Below are positions 35,609 to 43,678 of a stretch of 64,000 nucleotides of DNA, one piece after another. A model generated the notes under the pieces. The model ran no database searches. It saw nothing but the letters and a program-made list of their open reading frames with translations, and had not been told where the DNA came from. Positions within the stretch are counted from its first letter, which is position 1, and each line of letters starts with the position of its first letter. The translations under genes and the position numbers were made by a program. Source of the DNA: Akkermansiaceae bacterium. Its GTDB lineage: Bacteria > Verrucomicrobiota > Verrucomicrobiia > Verrucomicrobiales > Akkermansiaceae. The DNA lies in assembly GCA_013041925.1 (NCBI GenBank), contig JABDRB010000003.1:372001-436000 (forward strand), given 5' to 3'.

Positions 35609-36349
35609 TTAGAACGTGTAGCTAAGGGAGACACCACCAAGGAAGAGGTCGTCGCTGGTTCCCGTTTCAAAGTCGTTGAGCAGATCGCTACCTGCACCCA
35701 CAAACTTGACGTAAGGAGTCAGCGTGATGTTGTCACGGATCGCCCAAGGAGCAGATACGGAAACGAAGTAGTGGTTGAAGCCGTCAAGGGCACTACCGTC
35801 AACGTCAGCATTGTAGTCGAAGCTCCAAGCTGCACCAACAGCAAGATCAAGGCTGACACATTCGCTCAGCGCGTAGCTCTTGCTGGCTTCAAACTCAAGG
35901 TAACCACCGTCGATGACGTCAATGTCTTCGAAGTAGGTCAGTGACAGACCAAGACCACATGCCAACTCAGTAGAAACACCGAGGTAAACCTCATCCGTGT
36001 TACTTCCGCTGACAGATCCTGGGAAAGCATAGTAAGTGTAACCGACGCTGACATCGAATTGACCAAGGGTCTTGGTCAGGCCAATGTAAAGATCGAGTTC
36101 GTCAAAAGAAGACACTCCAGAGTTACCGTCAGAGTCAGCATACCAAACTCCTCCGCTCAGGGAAAGTCCCTCGGCAAGCTCCGTGCTGAAATCGACTCCG
36201 GCTTCAATCAGGTCATCACCAAAATCCACACCACGGAATTCGTAGATGGAATGGTATCCTGCGTGAACTTCAACTTCGACTTCAGCGTAAGCTGGAACTG
36301 CGGCAAGCATGCTGCCGCCTATCATTAGTGATTTGAGTGTGTTATTCAT
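35609..36349 (-). CDS. Predicted outer-membrane beta-barrel protein (Gcw_chp/TIGR02001-like)
   Basis: 246 residues from the ATG at 36349 (MNNTLKSLMIGGS), with signal peptide cleavage near AYAEVE. The mature protein is all alternating beta strands with aromatic girdles and ends in YTF (terminal Phe), as outer-membrane barrels do. The opening HAGYHSIYEFRGVDFGDD resembles the Gcw_chp/TIGR02001 family, where YxxRG-type starts are common. The family function is unknown. It lies downstream of the minus-strand amt gene but is separated from it by a perfect palindromic terminator. Confidence 0.75.
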   Translation of the reverse strand: MNNTLKSLMIGGSMLAAVPAYAEVEVEVHAGYHSIYEFRGVDFGDDLIEAGVDFSTELAEGLSLSGGVWYADSDGNSGVSSFDELDLYIGLTKTLGQFDVSVGYTYYAFPGSVSGSNTDEVYLGVSTELACGLGLSLTYFEDIDVIDGGYLEFEASKSYALSECVSLDLAVGAAWSFDYNADVDGSALDGFNHYFVSVSAPWAIRDNITLTPYVKFVGAGSDLLNDFETGTSDDLFLGGVSLSYTF

Positions 36350-36416
36350 AATCAGACGTGTTCTAGCAATCATCGTGCCAAGAGCAACCCCTAAATTGAA
36401 TATAATACAAAAAAAA

Positions 36417-36444
36417 AGCCGGAACCTGATATCAGGTTCCGGCT
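36417..36444. terminator. Perfect 28-bp palindromic, two-way terminator
   Basis: A perfect inverted repeat of two 14-nt halves, the left beginning AGCCGG and the centre GATATC. It is flanked by A9 on the left and TTTT on the right of the + strand, so it can stop transcription in either direction. It sits 18 bp after the stop of the minus-strand amt gene. Confidence 0.85.
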
Positions 36445-36462
36445 TTTCTGTCGATTGATCCA

Positions 36463-37758
36463 TCAAGCTTCCCAATTATAGGCTTCCTCACCGTGTTCAT
36501 CACGGTCAAGCCCGCCATTCTCGATTTCCTCCCTGACACGGACACCTCCGCAGAGAAGCTTCGCTACGATCATGGCAACCGTCGCCGCAACACCACTCCA
36601 TACAATAGTAACCACCACACTCTTCGCCTGTATAAGGAACTGCCCCATACCACCAGCGACATCATAACCTTCACGAATAAAGACACCCGTGAGCAGAGCC
36701 CCCACAACACCCCCGACACCGTGGACACCAAAAACATCCAAGCTATCATCGTAGCCAAGCGCATGCTTCAGCTTGGTGGCTGCAAAATAACAAACCACAC
36801 TCGAAATGACACCGATGGCAAGCGCTCCCGCCACGTCGGTTGATCCGGCCGCCGGCGTGATAGCCACCAAGCCAGCAACCGCCCCCGTAGCTGCACCCAC
36901 AGCCGTGGGTTTCTTCGAAATCACCCACTCAAGCCCCATCCACACAACGACCGCCATCGCCGTTGCCACTTGGGTGGTCAGCATCGCCATTCCCGCGCTG
37001 CCATTCGCCCCACCCGCAGAGCCGGCATTAAAGCCAAACCAGCCGACCCAGAGCAAGGCGGCACCAACCAGAACGTAGGGCACGTTATGAGGCACTAAGG
37101 CTGGCCCAGGGAATCCTTTTCTTTTCCCCACAAAGAGACAAGCGACCAATCCAGCGATCCCCGCATTGATATGCACAACGTTTCCTCCGGCAAAATCAAT
37201 CGCACCCCAGTGGTGAAACAACCCTCCCCCCCATGCCATGTGCCACATCGGCAAATAAGAAAGCACCGTCCAAATCACCGTAAAGATAAGCATCGCAGAA
37301 AACTTCATCCGCTCGGCAAAGGCGCCGACAATGATTGCAGGGCTGATAATGATAAACGTCATCTGAAATGTCACCCAGACACTCTCAGGCATCGTTCCCG
37401 CCAGGGTTTCCTCTTGAATGTGGTTCAAAAACAACAAGGTCTTGTCCCAGCCGAAATAAGCACACCCTCCGCTACCGGCCGCGACCGCATAACCAAAAAC
37501 CACCCAGAGAATCGACATCACACCCGCCATCGCAAAACACTGCACAAAGATGCTTAACACGTTTTTCGACCTCACAAGGCCGCCGTAAAACAAGGCAAGG
37601 CCAGGTAAACACATCATCAAAACAAGCACCGTGGAGGTCAACATCCACGCTGTATCCCCTGTATCAAGGACATCTTCTCCAGCCTCTCCGGCATAGGCAA
37701 ACGCTGAACTCATCATCAGCACGATCATCGGTAATATATAGGATTTAAACAATTTCAT
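36463..37758 (-). CDS. amtB: Ammonium transporter (AmtB type)
   Basis: 431 residues from the ATG at 37758; signal-like segment MKLFKSYILPMIVLMMSSAFA, then an 11-helix Amt channel. Conserved Amt blocks: LALFYGGLVRSKNVLS, the pore His in WHMAWGGGLFHHWGAIDFAGG, and the second pore His region GVHGVGGVVGALLTG. It imports NH4+/NH3 across the inner membrane. No glnK/PII gene is adjacent, which is unusual for amtB. The leader carries a sigma-54-type promoter. The gene is divergent from a second Amt gene. Confidence 0.95.
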   Translation of the reverse strand: MKLFKSYILPMIVLMMSSAFAYAGEAGEDVLDTGDTAWMLTSTVLVLMMCLPGLALFYGGLVRSKNVLSIFVQCFAMAGVMSILWVVFGYAVAAGSGGCAYFGWDKTLLFLNHIQEETLAGTMPESVWVTFQMTFIIISPAIIVGAFAERMKFSAMLIFTVIWTVLSYLPMWHMAWGGGLFHHWGAIDFAGGNVVHINAGIAGLVACLFVGKRKGFPGPALVPHNVPYVLVGAALLWVGWFGFNAGSAGGANGSAGMAMLTTQVATAMAVVVWMGLEWVISKKPTAVGAATGAVAGLVAITPAAGSTDVAGALAIGVISSVVCYFAATKLKHALGYDDSLDVFGVHGVGGVVGALLTGVFIREGYDVAGGMGQFLIQAKSVVVTIVWSGVAATVAMIVAKLLCGGVRVREEIENGGLDRDEHGEEAYNWEA

Positions 37759-37851
37759 GGTTTTATCAGGTTGGTAGCACTCGCCATTGAACATGACTCC
37801 GGAAAATTTACTCTCCCGAAATAGTTAAGTGTCGCGCGCGTGAAAAAATTA

Positions 37852-37867
37852 AGCAGTAAGTGTGCCA
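37852..37867 (-). promoter_or_regulatory. Sigma-54-type promoter for the minus-strand amt gene
   Basis: On the minus strand: TGGCACA, four bases, CTGCT, against consensus TGGCACG-N4-TTGCW. GG-to-GC spacing is the required 10 bases between dinucleotides. There are two mismatches. The expected start of RNA is near 37841, giving a leader of about 83 nt to the ATG at 37758. Confidence 0.6.
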
Positions 37868-37905
37868 ATTGTCAGGATTTTTTTTGAGGCCCTCAAAACC
37901 ATTCT

Positions 37906-37921
37906 TGGCACGCAGAGTGCT
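37906..37921 (+). promoter_or_regulatory. Sigma-54-type promoter for the plus-strand amt gene
   Basis: TGGCACG (37906-37912), four bases, GTGCT (37917-37921): one mismatch to TGGCACG-N4-TTGCW, with GG and GC at correct spacing. The RNA start is expected near 37932, about 18 nt before the ATG at 37950. It faces away from the minus-strand copy, with 38 bp between. Confidence 0.7.
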
Positions 37922-37949
37922 TAGGGATGGTGAAATCAGACCACTACCC

Positions 37950-39458
37950 ATGAGAAAAAACACAATCCATACAATTAAATTGGCCCTGTTGTTGACCCTG
38001 TTCGCCTTCATCGGCGGCACATCCACCATCCACGCCGATATCATTGACCCCGCCTCCGAAGACTATCAAGTCACCACCGAAATGCTCGATAGCGATCACG
38101 CAGACTACGACGAAGGTGCCGTCGACCTCGTCGGAAAAAGCATCTACAAGTATATGCAGTTTGGCGGCGACACCTCGGCACTGACCGCCGAGCAAAAAAC
38201 AGCCGCTGAAGGTTACTACGACCGCTATGAAGACGCTCCGTTCTTCGGTCTATCTAACCTCTGGATACTCCTCTGCGCATTCCTTGTGTTTATTATGCAC
38301 CTCGGATTCTCCTGCATTGAGTCCGGCCTCTGCCAGAGAAAGAACACGGTGAATATCCTGTTCAAAAATGTCTTTATCATCTGCGCTGGCCTCGTTCTTT
38401 ATGCCGCGTGGGGATTCAATGCCATGTATCCACTCGGCAACTGGTCCATCGACAACATTTTTGCTATCGGCAGCTCACTTTCCATGAGCGGCAACGAAGG
38501 CAACGACCTTTCCTACGGAGGCACCGGCCTTTGCCAGACTGGCTGGGCAGACTTCATCTTCCAGGCCATGTTTGCCGCCACCGCCGCGACCATCGTTTCC
38601 GGTGCCGTCGCCGAACGTGTCAAACTCACCAGCTTCATGGTATTCGCCGTTCTCCTCGTTGGCTTCGCCTACCCGATCACAGGTGGCTGGAAGTGGGGCG
38701 AGGGCTGGCTCGACGCCCGCGGCTTCTATGACTTCGCTGGATCTTCAGTCGTTCACGCCTTCGGTGGCTTCGCCGCCCTCGCCTGTGTGCTCGTACTCGG
38801 ACCCCGCAAAGGCAAGTTTACCAAAGAGGGCATCAAGCCCATCCTTCCCAGCAATATGCCCCTAGCAACCATCGGAGCATTCCTCCTCTGGTTCGGGTGG
38901 TTCGGATTTAACGGAGGTTCCGTACTCTCCGCCAACCCCGGCGCCATCTCCTACGTCATCGTCACCACATCACTCGGTGCCGCCTGCGGAGGACTCGCCT
39001 GCATGTTCGTCTCTTGGGCCATCCTCAAGAAGCCCGACCTCTCCATGTCCCTTAACGGAATCCTCGCTGGACTTGTCGGAGTCACTGCCGGAGCCGACCA
39101 ACTCTCGCTACTCGGAGCCTCCATTGCAGGAGCCATCGCAGGTGCTCTGGTTGTCTTGTCCGTCCTCTTCTTCGACAAAATCAAGATCGACGACCCCGTC
39201 GGTGCCATCTCTGTCCACGGTGTCTGTGGTATCTGGGGGACGCTCTGCATTGGCCTTCCGTTCCTCACCCTCGATGGAACTGAAACTTCCTTTGGCACTC
39301 AGCTGATTGGAACGCTCGCCATCGGCGCCTTCGCCTTCGTATTCTCCTTCGCTGTCTTCTCCCTCATCAAGCTCGTCATGGGCGTGCGTGTCGATGAAGC
39401 AGAAGAGGCCGAGGGACTCGACGTCGCCGAACACGGTGCCCCAGCCTACAACGGATAA
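37950..39458 (+). CDS. amt: Ammonium transporter (Amt family) with an extra extracytoplasmic N-terminal segment
   Basis: 502 residues from the ATG at 37950. A signal-like start (IKLALLLTLFAFIGG) is followed by about 75 acidic residues (DIIDPASEDYQVTTEMLD and on to EDAPFFGLSN) before the first channel helix LWILLCAFLVFIMHLG. The channel has GFSCIESGLCQRKNTVN, GGWKWGEGWLDARGFYDFAGSSVVHAFGG, WFGFNGGSVL and SVHGVCGIWGTL. It is diverged from the neighbouring AmtB and closer in pattern to the cyanobacterial/eukaryotic Amt branch. The acidic tail EEAEGLDVAEHGAPAYNG is typical of Amt. Sigma-54-type promoter upstream; strong terminator downstream. Confidence 0.93.
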   Translation: MRKNTIHTIKLALLLTLFAFIGGTSTIHADIIDPASEDYQVTTEMLDSDHADYDEGAVDLVGKSIYKYMQFGGDTSALTAEQKTAAEGYYDRYEDAPFFGLSNLWILLCAFLVFIMHLGFSCIESGLCQRKNTVNILFKNVFIICAGLVLYAAWGFNAMYPLGNWSIDNIFAIGSSLSMSGNEGNDLSYGGTGLCQTGWADFIFQAMFAATAATIVSGAVAERVKLTSFMVFAVLLVGFAYPITGGWKWGEGWLDARGFYDFAGSSVVHAFGGFAALACVLVLGPRKGKFTKEGIKPILPSNMPLATIGAFLLWFGWFGFNGGSVLSANPGAISYVIVTTSLGAACGGLACMFVSWAILKKPDLSMSLNGILAGLVGVTAGADQLSLLGASIAGAIAGALVVLSVLFFDKIKIDDPVGAISVHGVCGIWGTLCIGLPFLTLDGTETSFGTQLIGTLAIGAFAFVFSFAVFSLIKLVMGVRVDEAEEAEGLDVAEHGAPAYNG

Positions 39459-39478
39459 TCCCATCATCACTCAACTCC

Positions 39479-39512
39479 ACCGGGTGGGTCGCAAGACCCA
39501 CCCGGTTTTTTT
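39479..39512 (+). terminator. Rho-independent terminator after amt
   Basis: A 12-bp perfect stem, ACCGGGTGGGTC (39479-39490) with GACCCACCCGGT (39495-39506), GCAA loop, then T7. Confidence 0.92.
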
Positions 39513-39576
39513 GTCTCCTTTTTTACATCTGGTACTTCCCATCAGCCGCCTCAGCATCTTATGGTCTCCCCCGACC

Positions 39577-40338
39577 ATGCACACCCTCCTTGTCGACAAC
39601 TCCAATACACGCACCAAGTTTGCGCTTGCCAGCCGTGATGAACTCCTTCCGTGGCGAGCCATCATCCCGACACCTGACATCTCACCGGAGTCATTAGCCC
39701 AAGCCCTCAAGGATGTCACCTGGGATCACTCCATCATCAGCTCCGTCGTGCCTGAAAAAGCAGCCATCCTTGAGACATGGCTTGGTGAAAAACCCTGCCA
39801 CCAACTCAGCTACCAAAGCAAACTCCCGATCGGTATCAACTACCCAGAACCCCAACAAATCGGTGCCGACCGCCTCGCCAATGCCGTTGGCGCCCACGCC
39901 CTCTATGGCAGCCCAAGCATCGTGCTCGACTTTGGCACCGCCGTCACCTTCGACGTCATCGCCCCCAACCATCCAGCGGGCGAATGCGAGAAGAGGCAAG
40001 CGTCCTACCAAGGCGGCGTCATTGCCCCCGGCCTCGCCTCCATGACCGAAGGCCTCGCGCGGCGCACCGCCCTCCTCCCCCACATCGAACTCGAGGAACC
40101 CCACCATGCCATCGGCAAATCCACCGAAGAAGCCATGCTCGCTGGAGCCGTCTACGGCTACCGTGGTCTCGTTCGCGAAATCCTCCGTAACCTCCGTAAA
40201 GAACTCCCCGCCGACCCCATCGTGGTTGCCACTGGAGGTGACGCCCCCCTGATCACCCGAAGCCTCCCTGAAATCAAACATCTCGCCACTCACCTGACCC
40301 TTGACGGCCTCAGAATCATTGCCCAACACAACATTTAA
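39577..40338 (+). CDS. coaX: Type III pantothenate kinase
   Basis: First step of coenzyme A synthesis. 253 residues from the ATG at 39577. The phosphate-1 motif is LLVDNSNTRTKFAL, with Ser where Gly is usual in the DxGNT motif. The phosphate-2 block is IVLDFGTAVTFDVI, the pantothenate-site motif QIGADRLANAVGA, and YQGGVIAPGL. The length matches CoaX. Upstream in-frame sequence belongs to the previous gene and terminator. The next gene starts 3 bp after its stop, so the two are an operon. Confidence 0.92.
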   Translation: MHTLLVDNSNTRTKFALASRDELLPWRAIIPTPDISPESLAQALKDVTWDHSIISSVVPEKAAILETWLGEKPCHQLSYQSKLPIGINYPEPQQIGADRLANAVGAHALYGSPSIVLDFGTAVTFDVIAPNHPAGECEKRQASYQGGVIAPGLASMTEGLARRTALLPHIELEEPHHAIGKSTEEAMLAGAVYGYRGLVREILRNLRKELPADPIVVATGGDAPLITRSLPEIKHLATHLTLDGLRIIAQHNI

Positions 40339-40341
40339 CCC

Positions 40342-41301
40342 ATGAGTCAATCCACGCACACCATCCCCACTTCACTCGGCATCGACTTTGGTGGCACCAG
40401 CGTCAAATTCGGCGTCGTCAGAGGCCAAGAAGTCATTGGTCACGCACCCGCCATCACCACCGAGGATTACCAAGAAGCCGAACCGCTGATTGATGCCATT
40501 GCCTACGTCATTGAAAACCTACGTAATCAATACCCCGAGATTAGCGCCATAGGTGTCGGCGTCCCCGGCTTTGTCGATTTCCCAACCGGCACCATCCACA
40601 ACCTAACCAATGTCCAAGGATGGAAAAACATCCCCCTCCGGGACATCCTACACAAACGCACCCAACTCCCCGTCGTTGTCGAAAATGACGCCAACTGCAT
40701 GGCCTACGCCGAATGGAAAGTAGGGGCGGGTGTCGGCATCGACCACCTCGTCTGCATCACCCTCGGCACAGGCGTCGGCGGTGGCATCATCACCCATGGC
40801 CACATGCTCCGAGGCGCCCGCTCCATCGCCGGCGAACTCGGACAAACATCCATCGACTACCAAGGCCGCCAAGGAGCCTACGGCAACCTCGGCGCACTGG
40901 AAGACTACATCGGCAACAACGAGATCGCCGCCGAAGCCCGCGATGTCTACGCCAGCCACGGGATAAAAAAAAGCATCGCCGACTGCACCCCGGCATCACT
41001 CTCAAAGGACGCGGCCGGTGGTGATGATCTCGCTCTGACCATCTGGACCGGTATCGCCCAAAAGCTCGCCTGCACGATCCTCAACACCTGCTGGATCCTC
41101 AACCCTGCCGCCGTCATCATCGGCGGCGGAGTCGCCAAGGCGGGAGAAATCCTATTTAACCCCTTGAAGGAAAGCATCCAACAGCAGCTCGCACCCTCCT
41201 TCCTTGATGGGCTAAAAATCCTGCCCGCGCACTTCTCCAACAACGCCGGTATCATCGGGGCCGGAGCGCTTGCCCTCGAAGAGGCCAACCAAGCAGAATA
41301 A
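40342..41301 (+). CDS. ROK-family sugar kinase lacking the zinc motif
   Basis: 319 residues. The N-terminal ATP motif is LGIDFGGTSVKFGVV, and the catalytic Asp region VVVENDANCMA is intact. ROK proteins normally bind zinc through GELGH and CxCGxxGCxE. Here the first reads GELGQ and the second AYGNLGALE, so the His and all three Cys are gone. Glucokinase is the default guess (ATP-dependent glucose phosphorylation); N-acetylsugar kinases are also possible. It overlaps no promoter and follows coaX by 3 bp. Confidence 0.85.
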   Translation: MSQSTHTIPTSLGIDFGGTSVKFGVVRGQEVIGHAPAITTEDYQEAEPLIDAIAYVIENLRNQYPEISAIGVGVPGFVDFPTGTIHNLTNVQGWKNIPLRDILHKRTQLPVVVENDANCMAYAEWKVGAGVGIDHLVCITLGTGVGGGIITHGHMLRGARSIAGELGQTSIDYQGRQGAYGNLGALEDYIGNNEIAAEARDVYASHGIKKSIADCTPASLSKDAAGGDDLALTIWTGIAQKLACTILNTCWILNPAAVIIGGGVAKAGEILFNPLKESIQQQLAPSFLDGLKILPAHFSNNAGIIGAGALALEEANQAE

Positions 41302-41375
41302 AAAGCAGATCAGGCGCACATTTAACGTGCCATATCATCGAACCGTGTTTATCCTAAATAGCAGTTCACGTTATC

Positions 41376-42191
41376 ATGAGTTCTATAGGCAATCTCAACC
41401 TCGACCCCTCCGCACCATTTTTCATCCTCGGCCCATGCGCCCTCGAATCCGAGGACTTTGCATGGCAAATGGCCCGATCCCTCAAAGAAATCGCCGACCG
41501 CACCGGTATTCAGTTCATCTTCAAAGCCTCCTATGACAAGGCAAACCGGACATCCATCGGTTCCTTCCGCGGCCCCGGAGTCAAGGAAGGCTGCCGAATC
41601 CTCGGTGAAATCGGCCAAGAACTCGGCGTCCCCGTCACCACTGACGTCCACACCCCAGAGGAGGCCACCATCGCCGCAGAAACCATCGATTTCCTCCAAG
41701 TCCCCGCCTTCCTCTGCCGACAAACGGACCTGCTCGAGGCCTGCGCCAAAACAGGACGCCCCATCAATGTAAAAAAAGGACAGTTTCTCGCCCCTTGGGA
41801 CGTCGAACCCATCGCCGGCAAACTCAAACACTTCAACTGCGAACACTTCTACATCACCGAGCGGGGGACCACCTTTGGTTACAATAACCTCGTGACCGAC
41901 ATGCGGTCACTGCACTGGATGCGTGACATGGGCATGAAAGTCATCTTTGACGCCACCCACTCCGTGCAGCGCCCAGGTGGACTCGGCGGCACCACCGGTG
42001 GCGATGGTGAGTTAGCCCCCGTGCTCGCCCGCGCAGCGGTGGCCACCGGCGTCGATGGCCTCTTTATGGAAACCCATCTCACCCCAGAAAAAGCATTCTC
42101 AGACGGCCCCAACCAAATCCCGCTCGATCAAATCGAAGCCATCCTCACCCGACTACTCGCGGTTCATCACGCAGCGCACGGAGTCTGCTAA
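41376..42191 (+). CDS. kdsA: KDO-8-phosphate synthase, metal-dependent class
   Basis: Condenses arabinose-5-phosphate with phosphoenolpyruvate for the KDO of LPS. 271 residues. Metal ligands of the class II enzyme are all present: Cys in LGPCALES, His in FDATHSVQRPGG, Glu in FMETHL and Asp in SDGPNQ. E. coli type enzymes have Asn at the Cys position. KASYDKANRTS and TTDVHTPEE are also conserved. It starts the LPS block; the LptC/LptA-like gene begins 20 bp after its stop if the CTG start is right. Confidence 0.96.
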   Translation: MSSIGNLNLDPSAPFFILGPCALESEDFAWQMARSLKEIADRTGIQFIFKASYDKANRTSIGSFRGPGVKEGCRILGEIGQELGVPVTTDVHTPEEATIAAETIDFLQVPAFLCRQTDLLEACAKTGRPINVKKGQFLAPWDVEPIAGKLKHFNCEHFYITERGTTFGYNNLVTDMRSLHWMRDMGMKVIFDATHSVQRPGGLGGTTGGDGELAPVLARAAVATGVDGLFMETHLTPEKAFSDGPNQIPLDQIEAILTRLLAVHHAAHGVC

Positions 42192-42211
42192 CACCCGCAC
42201 CTCACAGCAAG

Positions 42212-43639
42212 CTGAACAAGTCGATCCATCTTCTGAAATACAGCACTCGGGCCATCACGCTCGGAGTCTCTGCTGCGGCATTACTTGCATACCCGACCTC
42301 CGCCGCAGAAAAAAATAAACCGGCGCCAAAAACCAAAACCGCCTTCCCCACTCTGGATATCCTTCCTGAAGGAAGCATTCTCCGCCGCGTCAGACTCCCC
42401 CGCTACGATAAGGACTTCAACCCTACTTCGTTATTGTCCGCGGACAAACTCACCGTGCTCGACCACTCACGCATCGAAGGCGAGGGCATCAGCATCGAGA
42501 TCTATCAAACTGATGGCTCCGTCCAAGCACGCACCAAGATGCGTCGCGCTATCTACAACCAGACTAACTCAACCCTCCAAGCCACAGAGGCCATCTATAT
42601 CAAAGGCGAAAGCTTCGCCGCATCCGGAACCGGTCTCACCTTCGATTGGACAAGCAACCGCGGATTTTTGTTTGGCCCCGTTTCCACTCTGTTTCAAACG
42701 CAACAACCTGAGCCAACCACTTCCATGCAACTGCTCCCACCGCTCCGAACCTCACCCACCGCCAGCACCCTCGCCAGCACGATCCTCGCACTCACCACCA
42801 GCATCATGGCGGAGCCCTCACCACGACTCACACCCGACCAACTGGCAGAAATGGATCAGCTCACGGCGCCCACCCGCGAAGAAATCAAACGCCATCAGGA
42901 AGAAACATCCATCGCCCTGACACAGGATACCCAACTTGCAAAAACAGCGGATACCACCATGACCCCGTTCCTCACCAGCATCGGTCAGGCCGCCTTGCTC
43001 GTGCAAACCGCCCCCTCCCCAACATCACCCAAGCCCGCCCAACCAGCCACCCCGAGCGACCAGCCCCCGACCCCTCCAAACAAAGATCAAGACCCCAAAA
43101 AACCTGCCGAAACAACCCTGCGGGTCGAATGCGACGGCGGCCTCTATTTCGACAGCGATACCGGCATCCTCGCCTACCTCAAAAATGTCCGACTCACCGA
43201 ACCTCGCTTCAAACTCTCCTGCAGCCATGAGCTCAAGGTATTTCTTGAACACCCCCCCAAAGAACCGGCCAAAAAACCCAACAAGGCAACCGATCAGCAG
43301 TCACCCAAACCAACCGAAAAAAAAACAAACCCGAAAAAAGAGACCAGCCTCGGGTCGTTTGGTGGACTCAAACGCATCATCGCATCCGGCAACGTCAAGG
43401 TCACTCAGAAGGACGAAAATGGCAAACTCTTCATTGCCACAGCAGAAACAGCAAGTTACGATGCCAAAACGGGTGAAATGATCCTCCGCGGCGGTCGCCC
43501 ACGCCTGCAACAAAGCGCCAACCAATACCTCGAAGCCGTTTCTCCCAACCAATACATCCGCATCTACAAAAATGGCAAACTCGTCACCAGCGATGGCAAA
43601 TGGATCATGCAGATAACCACGAAAAAGCCCACTCGCTAA
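42212..43639 (+). CDS. LptA/OstA-domain protein with an LptC-like N-terminal half; probable CTG start
   Basis: The frame is open well upstream of the first usual start codon (TTG at 42434). From a CTG at 42212 it reads LNKSIHLLKYSTR, then a hydrophobic AITLGVSAAALLAY and PTSA/AEK, a clean signal peptide. No ATG, GTG or TTG lies between the kdsA stop and that point in this frame. Mature: an LptC-like part (LSADKLTVLDHSRIEGEGI, MRRAIYNQTNSTLQATEAIYIKG), a Pro/Lys-rich linker, then an OstA/LptA-like part (RIIASGNVKVTQKDENG, ATAETASYDAKTGEMIL). It is likely a periplasmic LPS-bridge component: it sits between kdsA and lptB, as in E. coli. 475 residues, much longer than LptA. Confidence 0.7.
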   Translation: MNKSIHLLKYSTRAITLGVSAAALLAYPTSAAEKNKPAPKTKTAFPTLDILPEGSILRRVRLPRYDKDFNPTSLLSADKLTVLDHSRIEGEGISIEIYQTDGSVQARTKMRRAIYNQTNSTLQATEAIYIKGESFAASGTGLTFDWTSNRGFLFGPVSTLFQTQQPEPTTSMQLLPPLRTSPTASTLASTILALTTSIMAEPSPRLTPDQLAEMDQLTAPTREEIKRHQEETSIALTQDTQLAKTADTTMTPFLTSIGQAALLVQTAPSPTSPKPAQPATPSDQPPTPPNKDQDPKKPAETTLRVECDGGLYFDSDTGILAYLKNVRLTEPRFKLSCSHELKVFLEHPPKEPAKKPNKATDQQSPKPTEKKTNPKKETSLGSFGGLKRIIASGNVKVTQKDENGKLFIATAETASYDAKTGEMILRGGRPRLQQSANQYLEAVSPNQYIRIYKNGKLVTSDGKWIMQITTKKPTR

Positions 43640-43678
43640 CTCACCCGTCCCCCTATCCCGATTCCCCACCCCGCTACC

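Noticed and set aside
42434-43639. TTG at 42434 as the start of the LptA-like gene
   Set aside because: It removes the evident signal peptide and conserved-looking residues upstream; the CTG at 42212 fits better.
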